Below, piece after piece: positions 8,687 through 15,697 of a DNA stretch of 64,000 nucleotides. Positions within the stretch are counted from its first letter, which is position 1. Every line of letters begins with the position of its first letter. The notes under the pieces are model-generated. The model had not been told where the DNA came from. It made no database searches and worked only from the letters and a program-made list of their open reading frames with translations. This stretch comes from Pedobacter frigoris (lineage in GTDB: Bacteria > Bacteroidota > Bacteroidia > Sphingobacteriales > Sphingobacteriaceae): NCBI RefSeq assembly GCF_005116445.1, contig NZ_SWBQ01000003.1, forward strand, positions 496,001 through 560,000. Direction: 5' to 3'. Both the position numbers and the translations under genes were made by a program.

Positions 8687-9423
8687 GCGTAATGTCCGGT
8701 CATCAGTTTTACAACTGCCTCTTCTTTTTCAACCACATCAACGACAGGCCTGAAAGCATCTTGTACCCATTCCAGTTTCCAGCTGCCAGGGTTACCATTT
8801 CGGACACGGAGCAAATCAACCTGCCACCGCGGGAAACCCACTCCTGGTAGTTCATCCTCCAGCACACTTGGCAAAGGGGTAATTTTCCAGCGGGCCACAC
8901 AGGTATTACTGCCCAGCTTTTGCGGATCATTACGCAGTAAAAAACCGGTTACCTTACTGCTTTCAATGGCAAGTTGCAATCGGCGCGACTGGATAATATT
9001 GATTTCTTTAACTTCCGCTATTACAGCAGCCAGTCCGCCACATTTTAATGCTTGCTCCATTACCCAGAGCACTTCTTTTTCCGCTTTAGCATCAACAAAA
9101 ATAACCTGCTCAGGGGCTACATTAAACGCAATTAAAGATGGTGGAAAAAACGTTCTGGAAGTACTGATCCACAAACACACTCCCCCCTGTAACAGGAGTG
9201 TTTTAAGAATACCGGCAATAAATCCAGCACTTGCCGCTGCATGCTCCGGCTCTACCGTTATAAATTCATGTATTGCTTTTTTTGGAAAAACACCATTTGG
9301 GAAAGCGCATTCAATCGCCCCAAGACCAATGGCCTCAGCAGAGGCAGTCCCCTGCTGCTTAAAACCTTGCCAATGCAGAATATCCTGCTGCAATTTGTCT
9401 ATCAATTCTTTTGTCGCGTTCAT
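8683..9423 (-). CDS. imuA: ImuA, RecA-like mutasome protein
   Basis: 246 residues resembling the RecA/SulA-like ImuA family: an AAASAGFIAGILKTLLLQGGVCLWIS core, then FNVAPEQVIFVDAKAEKEVLWVMEQAL and SRRLQLAIESS. A canonical Walker A is not evident, which is common in Bacteroidota ImuA. Known: ImuA is required with ImuB and DnaE2 for damage-induced mutagenesis, acting with RecA and the other subunits. It is the first gene of the operon, so the promoter and dyad at 9476-9505 should control all three genes. The ATG at 9421-9423 is the natural start, about 45 nt after the predicted transcription start. Confidence 0.9.
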   Translation of the reverse strand: MNATKELIDKLQQDILHWQGFKQQGTASAEAIGLGAIECAFPNGVFPKKAIHEFITVEPEHAAASAGFIAGILKTLLLQGGVCLWISTSRTFFPPSLIAFNVAPEQVIFVDAKAEKEVLWVMEQALKCGGLAAVIAEVKEINIIQSRRLQLAIESSKVTGFLLRNDPQKLGSNTCVARWKITPLPSVLEDELPGVGFPRWQVDLLRVRNGNPGSWKLEWVQDAFRPVVDVVEKEEAVVKLMTGHYA

Positions 9424-9475
9424 AGTACCCTTCCTTACTTTTTAGCGATTTTTATTAGTATCACAAATGAATCAA

Positions 9476-9505
9476 CAAATATAATACTAATAATATTAGT
9501 ATTAT
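9476..9505 (-). promoter_or_regulatory. imuAB-dnaE2 promoter with overlapping perfect dyad (candidate SOS operator)
   Basis: Read leftwards, TATATTTG at 9476-9483 matches the Bacteroidota -7 box TAnnTTTG exactly. A perfect inverted repeat with 11-bp arms ATAATACTAAT / ATTAGTATTAT and a 3-bp centre covers 9481-9505, overlapping the box and the spacer upstream of it. A further half-site ATTAGTAT lies at 9453-9460. A repressor bound here would block the polymerase. LexA or a related S24-type repressor is the obvious candidate from the regulated genes, but the binding protein is inferred. Confidence 0.6.
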
Positions 9506-9626
9506 GATTAAATATGAAAAGATTTATTTTGCTTGGCATAGATAATTTCTCCTGAAAAGCATAGGTTCATAAAACTTAATCAGTGCTAAATGGTTACAAG
9601 ATGTAAACACATCACATTTAAATTTT

Positions 9627-10100
9627 ATGACACAAACAACTCAGGTCATCATTCATGCTGCGAGATTAGGCAATATAGAAGTACTTCAGGAATTAATCCG
9701 CCAAAAAACAGATCTTGATACACAGGATGAGAAGGGGTATACTCCTCTGATCATTGCTTGCTACAATAACCAATATCAGGCGGCTAAGTTATTATTGGAA
9801 GCCGGAGCCAATGTAAATGCACAGGACAGTGGCGGAAACACTGCACTAATGGGGGTCGCTTTTAAAGGATATGCGAACATTGCGGAATTGCTGATCAGCT
9901 ATGGAGCCAATTTAGACCTTCAGCATGGCAACGGCGGTACAGCACTGATGTTTGCCGCCATGTTTGGCAGAAATGAAGTCTTACAGCTCCTACTAACCCA
10001 CGGAGCTAACAAGACAATACTTGACGTTCGCGGACTTTCTGTTCTGGATCTGGCTGCGCAACAGGGAAATACCGCAGCGATAAACATACTTCAAGCATAA
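9627..10100 (+). CDS. Ankyrin-repeat protein (AnkB-like, catalase-associated)
   Basis: 157 residues made of four to five ankyrin repeats. Consensus pieces are KGYTPLIIACYNNQYQAAKLLLEAGANVNAQD and then GNTALM, GTALMFAA and LLTHGANKTILD. There is no signal peptide, so it is probably cytoplasmic. Known: in Pseudomonas an ankyrin protein encoded beside a catalase gene supports full catalase activity. Here the neighbour, convergent and only 51 bp away, is a large catalase gene, which suggests a similar partnership. A short dyad TTACA-AGA-TGTAA at 9594-9606 lies just upstream and could be regulatory. Confidence 0.85.
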   Translation: MTQTTQVIIHAARLGNIEVLQELIRQKTDLDTQDEKGYTPLIIACYNNQYQAAKLLLEAGANVNAQDSGGNTALMGVAFKGYANIAELLISYGANLDLQHGNGGTALMFAAMFGRNEVLQLLLTHGANKTILDVRGLSVLDLAAQQGNTAAINILQA

Positions 10101-10105
10101 TTAGT

Positions 10106-10143
10106 AAAGGAGTATTTAATGTGATCGCATTAAATACTCCTTT
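10106..10143. terminator. Bidirectional terminator between ankyrin and catalase genes
   Basis: Perfect 16-bp inverted repeat (left arm AAAGGAGTATTTAATG) with a 6-nt loop, ending in TTT on the right strand and flanked by T-rich sequence on the other. It lies exactly between the convergent stops at 10100 and 10152. Confidence 0.85.
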
Positions 10144-10151
10144 GTAAACAC

Positions 10152-12287
10152 TTATGCCGGCACCTGACGTGGTTTTTCACGTTCCCAGACACGATGCTGT
10201 GCAATAGCAACAATAAATTCATCAATAAGCTTCTTAGCATCACCAATCACAAGCCCGGGCTGTTTAGCCGAACCAAAATAAGTGGCATCCAATACAGCCT
10301 TAGCATCCTGATCAGCCGCTATCGCCTTGCAATGCTTAAACGCTTCGTTCAGGAAATGTACAGCATTGGCCTCTGCAGCTATTGCAGCTACACTCTTATC
10401 CCCTCCCGGAACATATACCGCGTCATAAAGCACAGATGCAGCAGTTAAAAAACTTTGATCCACAGGAATTTTAGTCCCATCCGCTGCAGTTAACTCACCG
10501 AGTTTCGGAGCGATCACTTCTACCACAGCGCCCTCTGCTGTTAACGCTTTTTTAACGGCGTTCAACGTGGCTCCATTTACTCCATCAGCAGCCAGAAACG
10601 CTATTTTACGTGTTTTAATGGTATCTTTAATGGTATTGGCCATACTCAGTGCCGAAGATGATTTTAAACTGCTTTTTACAATCAGAGAATCATAATCTTC
10701 CGGTTTCCCGTCAGCCGGGATGCTATGATTGATCGGACGTTCCGGTTTTTCAGGGACTTTTAAGCCAAGGGCGAAAGCAACATCCCCTGCCAGCTTTTGA
10801 TCAATCAGTTTAAGAATACCCAGCATCCTTTCCCGGATGGCAACTGTTTTAACCTTACCAAGCTCGAAGCTCAGGGCATCTGTAATGTGGTTCTTTTCGG
10901 GCTGGGACTGACTATTGAAAAACAAGTTTGCCTGACTGAAATGATCAAAGAAACTCTTACTCCTGGCCCTTACCTTTTTGGCATCAATCCTCTCCTGGTA
11001 AGATGTAAAACCGCCGTCAGCTGCTTTAACCTGTTGCGGATCATTATGACCAAGAGAATTTGGACCATAACTGGTTTTACCCCTATTAATAGTTTGACGC
11101 ATATAGCCATCTCTCTGGTTATTGTGAACAGGTACAACCGGGCGATTAATAGGAATCTCATGGAAATTAGGTCCGCCCAAACGGATCAGCTGGGTATCGG
11201 TATACGAAAACAACCTGCCCTGCATCAAAGGGTCGTTACTAAAATCTATCCCCGGCACGATGTGCCCCACATGAAAGGCTACCTGCTCTGTCTCTGCAAA
11301 GAAATTATCCGGATTGCGGTTCAGCGTCATTTTACCTACGCGTTGCACAGGCACCAATTCTTCAGGTATTAGTTTTGTCGGATCCAGCAGGTCAAATTCA
11401 AATTTAAATTCATCGGCTTCAGGCACAATCTGCACACCCAGTTCCCATTCCGGAAAAGCACCGCTTTCGATGGCTTCCCATAAGTCACGGCGGTGAAAAT
11501 CAGGATCCTTACCTGAAATGTTCTGAGCCTCATCCCAAGCCACTGAATGCACACCCAACAACGGTTTCCAATGAAATTTCACAAAACAGCCTTCGCCTTT
11601 CTCATTGATAAACCTAAACGTATGCACACCGAAGCCCTCCATCATCCGCAGACTACGCGGAATGGCCCTATCGCTCATTGCCCACATAATCATATGAGCC
11701 GATTCCGGCATCAGCGAAATGAAGTCCCAAAAAGTATCATGTGCTGAAGCAGCCTGGGGCATTTCGTTATCAGGCTCTGGTTTAACAGCATGTACGAGAT
11801 CAGGAAACTTCATCGCATCCTGTATAAAGAATACCGGCATATTGTTACCCACCAGGTCAAAATTTCCTTCCTGTGTATAAAACTTTACAGCAAAACCCCT
11901 GACATCCCTGGCAAGATCCGTAGAGCCGCGTGAGCCCGCAACCGTAGAGAAGCGTACAAATACTGGTGTTTCTGTTTCCGTGTCATTCAAAAAATTTGCC
12001 TTCGTCACATCCCCCAGAGATTTATACAACTTAAATACACCATGGGCGCCAGATCCTCTTGCATGCACAATTCTTTCAGGAATGCGTTCATGATCAAAAT
12101 GCGTGATCTTCTCCCTGAGGATAAAATCTTCCAGCAAAGTAGCCCCGCGCTCGCCTGCTTTGAGAGAATTCTGATCGTCGTTGATGCGTACCCCGTGGTC
12201 AGTTGTCATCTGTTCCCCGGTTGCATCTGCCAAATGAGGTTTCAGCTTCTTTGTTTTTTCATTTTCAGGTTGGTTTCCTTTAGCCAT
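10152..12287 (-). CDS. katE: Large-subunit (HPII/clade 2) catalase
   Basis: 711 residues, the length of large-subunit catalases with a C-terminal flavodoxin/DJ-1-like domain. The catalytic His lies in RIPERIVHARGSGAHG, the haem-side Ser/Arg region reads FVRFSTVAGSRGSTDLARDV, the active-site Asn is in GNNMPVFFIQDAMKFPD, and the proximal haem Tyr is in RLFSYTDTQLIRLGGPNF. From ~residue 560 a DJ-1/PfpI-like domain follows (KIAFLAADGVNGATL...VYVPGGD). It converts hydrogen peroxide to water and oxygen in the cytoplasm. It is convergent with an ankyrin gene. An inverted repeat AATTAGA-N11-TCTAATT at 12336-12360, 49-73 nt upstream, may be an operator. Confidence 0.95.
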   Translation of the reverse strand: MAKGNQPENEKTKKLKPHLADATGEQMTTDHGVRINDDQNSLKAGERGATLLEDFILREKITHFDHERIPERIVHARGSGAHGVFKLYKSLGDVTKANFLNDTETETPVFVRFSTVAGSRGSTDLARDVRGFAVKFYTQEGNFDLVGNNMPVFFIQDAMKFPDLVHAVKPEPDNEMPQAASAHDTFWDFISLMPESAHMIMWAMSDRAIPRSLRMMEGFGVHTFRFINEKGEGCFVKFHWKPLLGVHSVAWDEAQNISGKDPDFHRRDLWEAIESGAFPEWELGVQIVPEADEFKFEFDLLDPTKLIPEELVPVQRVGKMTLNRNPDNFFAETEQVAFHVGHIVPGIDFSNDPLMQGRLFSYTDTQLIRLGGPNFHEIPINRPVVPVHNNQRDGYMRQTINRGKTSYGPNSLGHNDPQQVKAADGGFTSYQERIDAKKVRARSKSFFDHFSQANLFFNSQSQPEKNHITDALSFELGKVKTVAIRERMLGILKLIDQKLAGDVAFALGLKVPEKPERPINHSIPADGKPEDYDSLIVKSSLKSSSALSMANTIKDTIKTRKIAFLAADGVNGATLNAVKKALTAEGAVVEVIAPKLGELTAADGTKIPVDQSFLTAASVLYDAVYVPGGDKSVAAIAAEANAVHFLNEAFKHCKAIAADQDAKAVLDATYFGSAKQPGLVIGDAKKLIDEFIVAIAQHRVWEREKPRQVPA

Positions 12288-12335
12288 AGTAGTAGATTTG
12301 ATAGCATGATAACTACCCGGAATGAAAATTGTTTT

Positions 12336-12360
12336 AATTAGAAACGATATCCGTCTAATT
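12336..12360 (-). promoter_or_regulatory. Dyad upstream of katE
   Basis: Inverted repeat with 7-bp arms AATTAGA and TCTAATT separated by 11 bp containing GATATC, 49-73 nt upstream of the katE ATG. The size and two-arm spacing fit a dimeric regulator such as OxyR, but no regulator can be named from sequence. It also lies just upstream of the stop of nothing on this strand, so it is not an obvious terminator. Confidence 0.3.
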
Positions 12361-12372
12361 TTAACTTATCAG

Positions 12373-12816
12373 CTATTTAAGCTTGAGCTCCAGTTTTTTA
12401 ATTTCAGTCGAAAGCTCACTGACCTTGTCCTTAGACTTCTCAATTTTTGAATGCAGTTTAGTCATGTTATCTGCATTCTTTTTCGAATCTGCGGCAGCTT
12501 TAGCAATCTGTTTGGCTTCTTTATCTGAAGTTGCGCCATCCTTGCTCATGTCTAATGCATTACGCTTAGCCTTTTCAGCATAGTTCAATGATTTTTCACT
12601 TCTCTCCTGAATCTCCTGTGTCCATTTTTCCTGAGCTTTCTGCTCGTCCACAATCTTCAGTTTCAAGCCATTTACTTTTGAAGTTAACTTGATCCTTTCC
12701 TTTTCCAACTTCAAGACCTGAATAGAATCTCGGCCAATTATTTCTTGTGATTTAGCATTGTTGACCCAAAAGCAAAAGCTAAGGGGCAGAATCAATAAAA
12801 TAGATTTTAATTTCAT
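12373..12816 (-). CDS. Secreted/periplasmic coiled-coil protein of unknown function
   Basis: 147 residues. The first 23 are a signal peptide (SILLILPLSFCFWVNNAKSQ). The mature part is almost entirely Lys/Glu/Ala-rich heptad-like sequence (e.g. LEKERIKLTSKVNGLKLKIV and KLHSKIEKSKDKVSELSTEI), so it should form a long helical coiled coil with a central break near KDGATSDKEAK. No enzyme motif is present. It lies 85 bp downstream of the katE start region on the same strand and is probably transcribed on its own. Function unknown. Confidence 0.75.
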   Translation of the reverse strand: MKLKSILLILPLSFCFWVNNAKSQEIIGRDSIQVLKLEKERIKLTSKVNGLKLKIVDEQKAQEKWTQEIQERSEKSLNYAEKAKRNALDMSKDGATSDKEAKQIAKAAADSKKNADNMTKLHSKIEKSKDKVSELSTEIKKLELKLK

Positions 12817-13187
12817 AGTGTAGGTATTTAAGATACCATTGTATAGTCAATTGAAATACCAACCGCTGGAATTGTCATTCAAGGTGCACGAATAGAAATG
12901 TCCAGTAAAATGCTGTGGATTTATAGAGATCATTTGAGCAATTGCTTACATGCTCCTTTAACTCCTTCTACCCATTCTTTTAAAATTTTCATCTTTTACC
13001 AATTAATTATATATGATTTTTGGTTAACCAGAATGTCGTAGCGATTAAATCTTCAATAATGCAAACGTTTTCATTATTACCATAATAACAATTGTTCAGC
13101 TAAATAAAGTCCATATAATAAAAACTTAACCACATCACACTTTAAACTTAAAAAACCTAATAACCAACCATTTAACAACCTAATCGT
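12817..13187. other. Intergenic region between divergent genes
   Basis: 371 bp between the coiled-coil gene (leftward) and the metzincin gene (rightward). It is AT-rich near the right end, with an A-rich leader before 13188. On the minus strand it holds one tiny possible reading frame (12930-12992, described separately). No exact TAnnTTTG box close to either gene stood out. Confidence 0.5.
12930..12992 (-). CDS. Possible 20-residue amphipathic small protein
   Basis: ATG at 12990-12992 (preceded by GGTAAAAG) to TGA at 12930-12932. The product begins MKILKEWVEGVKG and ends ACKQLLK: short, mostly cationic, with a helix-like alternation of hydrophobic and charged residues and one Cys. There is no other gene in this stretch. 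A frame this short can arise by chance; conservation in relatives would decide. Confidence 0.2.
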   Translation of the reverse strand: MKILKEWVEGVKGACKQLLK

Positions 13188-14882
13188 ATGAAACAAAAAC
13201 TATTATTATTTACAGCAGTAGGCATTTCTTTGATTCAGCTATCTTGTAAGAGAAATACAGATCTGGACCAAGCTGGTAAATCACATTCAATTAATGCAAA
13301 ATCGTCAACACTGGTGACGGCTGCAGCGCTAAACGCGGGTGGTTTTGTGACCAATCCCGTCAACTTAAATATTGTATACTTTGTTCCCACCGACAATCCT
13401 GCTCCCAGCGACTATAAAACCCGTCTCAGTGATTTGTTGATTTACCTCCAGAATTATGTAAAAGGTGAAATGAACAGAAATGGCTTTGGTGATAAAACAT
13501 TCGGAATGCCCATTGATCCTGTGACCAACCGCGTCAGGTTTATCGAAATTCCCGCACAGGAAGGCCAAGCTGGATATCCTTATTCTGCCAGCGTTTCTGC
13601 CGGAAAAATATTGAATGAAATTGCTGTTTATAAAGCCGCACATCCTACTTTATTCAGCAGCAACAACCACACCCTGATCCTGCTTCCTAAACGCACCGAT
13701 GTTTTTGATCAACCTTATTACGGCTACGGCCGGAATTGTTTCGCCGTAGATCATTCCGGTTTAAGTGTTGCCAACCTCGGAAATTCTTCGCAAACGAGTA
13801 CTTTAATTGGAGGAATGCTACACGAGCTGGGGCATGGTCTAAACTTACCTCATGATGATGCAAAAGAATCAGAGATTACCCCTCTTGGCACTAGTTTAAT
13901 GGGAAATGGCAATAGCACATTTGGTTATTCTAAAACCTTTATCTCCTATGCTGATTGTGCAATACTAAACCGCAATGAGGTGTTTCAGTCTACCAGCGGC
14001 GGTAGTTTCTATGGATCAGCAACTACTTCGAGCAACATTACCCAATTTACATACGACGCCGTAAACAAAACGATCACACTGGGAGGCAAAACTACATCTA
14101 CAGCCACGGTATCACACATTTTACCATTTTACAAGTCTGCCATTAGCAGGGAAATTGCCTGGGGTGCACCTGTGATTGGTACTGACAGCTTTAAGATTGT
14201 ATCTAAGGTAACTGACCTGAAAAACCGGACCAACATCAACTACACCATCCAATTGAGAACTTTATTGACCAATGGTTCTATCGCACGCACAGATTATAGT
14301 TTCAAGTTTGTAGGGGACGTACCAACGTTGATCGATTCCGCTACGCTCACACAAAATTGTTCTTATGGTGGGTACAATGTAAGGGTTGAATATGGTTCTT
14401 ATACCACGGCAGACTTGACCGCAAAAGGAATTAGCGACAATGATATATCTGCATTAAAACTTGGAATTGGCAACAAAATCACGTTATATGACGGTGATAA
14501 TTTTTCAGGCACAACTTTATCACTTTTAAAAGATGATGACTGTCTCGCAGACAATAGCTTTAATGACAAGGCTTCGTCATTTATTTTTCTTCCGGTAGCA
14601 GTCGGTAATACCTTAAAGGCCAATTTCTATAAACATTGCAGTTATGGAGGTTATAATATTGTCCTCGGGATTGGTGGTTATACTACAGCGCAGCTAACAG
14701 CAGCCGGAATAACCAACAATGACATTTCCAGCATAAAGGTTCCGGCAGGACTTAAAGTTACTTTGTATGCCGACGATAATTACAGGGGCACCAAATATGT
14801 GATCAACTCAAATACAAACGTATCCTGTCTGCCGGCAGCTTTTAATGATTCGACCAGTTCACTGATCATCTCAAGAAATTGA
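13188..14882 (+). CDS. Metzincin-type zinc metalloprotease lipoprotein with two crystallin-like repeats
   Basis: 564 residues. The N-terminus is a lipoprotein signal with lipobox IQLSC (Cys ~20). The catalytic motif HELGHGLNLPH begins at His212 and gives the HExxHxxGxxH-type zinc site of metzincins (here third ligand H222). SLMGNG about 16 residues later can be the Met-turn. The C-terminal ~170 residues are two repeats of about 80 residues starting NCSYGGYNVRVEYG and HCSYGGYNIVLGIG, each with a D(G/D)DN(F/Y)-x-GT turn as in beta/gamma-crystallin folds. Known: such secreted proteases degrade extracellular proteins. The crystallin modules may bind calcium or glycans. It is monocistronic. Confidence 0.8.
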   Translation: MKQKLLLFTAVGISLIQLSCKRNTDLDQAGKSHSINAKSSTLVTAAALNAGGFVTNPVNLNIVYFVPTDNPAPSDYKTRLSDLLIYLQNYVKGEMNRNGFGDKTFGMPIDPVTNRVRFIEIPAQEGQAGYPYSASVSAGKILNEIAVYKAAHPTLFSSNNHTLILLPKRTDVFDQPYYGYGRNCFAVDHSGLSVANLGNSSQTSTLIGGMLHELGHGLNLPHDDAKESEITPLGTSLMGNGNSTFGYSKTFISYADCAILNRNEVFQSTSGGSFYGSATTSSNITQFTYDAVNKTITLGGKTTSTATVSHILPFYKSAISREIAWGAPVIGTDSFKIVSKVTDLKNRTNINYTIQLRTLLTNGSIARTDYSFKFVGDVPTLIDSATLTQNCSYGGYNVRVEYGSYTTADLTAKGISDNDISALKLGIGNKITLYDGDNFSGTTLSLLKDDDCLADNSFNDKASSFIFLPVAVGNTLKANFYKHCSYGGYNIVLGIGGYTTAQLTAAGITNNDISSIKVPAGLKVTLYADDNYRGTKYVINSNTNVSCLPAAFNDSTSSLIISRN

Positions 14883-14914
14883 TTTAATTAAAGAGGCCGT
14901 TAGTTCGGCGCGCG

Positions 14915-15051
14915 TTCACTATGCGTTCGTATCAACCAGGGTGTTGCTAGGGTGTTGGTTCGGTGTTGACAGGGTGTTGATTCGATCTGGAACGAACCAA
15001 TACCCCAGTTGATACGGAGCAATACCCCAGATGATACGAGCGCATAGCGAA
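14915..15051. repeat. Long imperfect inverted repeat (REP/MITE-like)
   Basis: The left arm starting TTCACTATGCGTTCGTATCA pairs imperfectly with the right arm ending TGATACGAGCGCATAGCGAA. Inside are repeated GGTGTTG units on the left (four copies in about 50 bp) and complementary AATACCCCAG units on the right. It is non-coding, GC-richer than its surroundings, and lies between the metzincin gene and the VOC gene. It has the look of a dispersed palindromic element, but only one copy is in the window. Confidence 0.65.
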
Positions 15052-15055
15052 TGCA

Positions 15056-15427
15056 TTAAGAGACCATAAACTCACCAAAATGCCACAATATCCCTGAAGG
15101 GTCATGTAAAAAACACTCTTTACCCCAATAGTCTGCACGTATGGGGCTAAGCCTGGCATCTTTATATTTGGAAGGTAAGTCCAATGCTAAAAGTTCCTGA
15201 TAATATTGCTCAACATCAGCTACTTCTATAAAGATCATGGTGTTATCAATCCAATCCTTTACATATGCATCCTGAAGGTAAAACGCGATATTTTCAGTTT
15301 TGAAAACAGACATATTATGCGTAATTACTTCTTCCTGAAACCCAAGGTCCCGATAGAAACTCCGGGAGAGTTCAAAATCTTTGGCACCGATAAACGGTCT
15401 GATGGATTTCGTTTTATATGCTGTCAT
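15056..15427 (-). CDS. VOC-family (glyoxalase/bleomycin-resistance fold) protein
   Basis: About 123 residues from the ATG at 15427; an in-frame ATG at 15442 would add five residues and deepen the overlap with the upstream gene. One betaalphabetabetabeta VOC unit pair is visible: IRPFIGAKDFELSRSFYRDLGF at the start, FIEVADVEQYYQELLAL in the middle, and KECFLHDPSGILWHFGEF at the end with the DPSG-x-x-W/H pattern. The full metal-ligand set of glyoxalase I is not clear. Its start overlaps the end of the DUF6965-like gene, so the two are probably co-expressed. Substrate unknown. Confidence 0.8.
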   Translation of the reverse strand: MTAYKTKSIRPFIGAKDFELSRSFYRDLGFQEEVITHNMSVFKTENIAFYLQDAYVKDWIDNTMIFIEVADVEQYYQELLALDLPSKYKDARLSPIRADYWGKECFLHDPSGILWHFGEFMVS

Positions 15428-15644
15428 CCTGCGTTTCCTCAACTATTTTAATGAAATCTTTCAAATGCTGATAAGCCGGCGGGTATCCTTTAGACCCTAC
15501 TGCTGTTCTCAGGATATTTAGTTGTCTCTCAATAAAAACATCTACATCAACTATTGTACTTCCACTGTATAACTCGATAGGAGCATTGGGCAATTTTAAT
15601 CCATGCAAACTGTTTTCTAAATCCTGTACTTCTTCGGTTGTCAT
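15414..15644 (-). CDS. Small conserved protein, DUF6965-like
   Basis: 76 residues, with the pattern I associate with DUF6965 of Bacteroidota: TIVDVDVFIERQLNILRTA followed by YPPAYQHLKDFI. No signal peptide, membrane segment or catalytic motif. It overlaps the start of the VOC gene. The function is unknown and the family name is from memory of the pattern. Confidence 0.6.
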   Translation of the reverse strand: MTTEEVQDLENSLHGLKLPNAPIELYSGSTIVDVDVFIERQLNILRTAVGSKGYPPAYQHLKDFIKIVEETQDDSI

Positions 15645-15697
15645 GAGACAAAGTTAGCAAATGAGTCTAGTATTTAAACCATAGATCAGGCATTTCA

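Noticed and set aside
10797..11372. 191-codon rightward frame inside katE
   Set aside because: Lies opposite the conserved catalase core, so it is a shadow.
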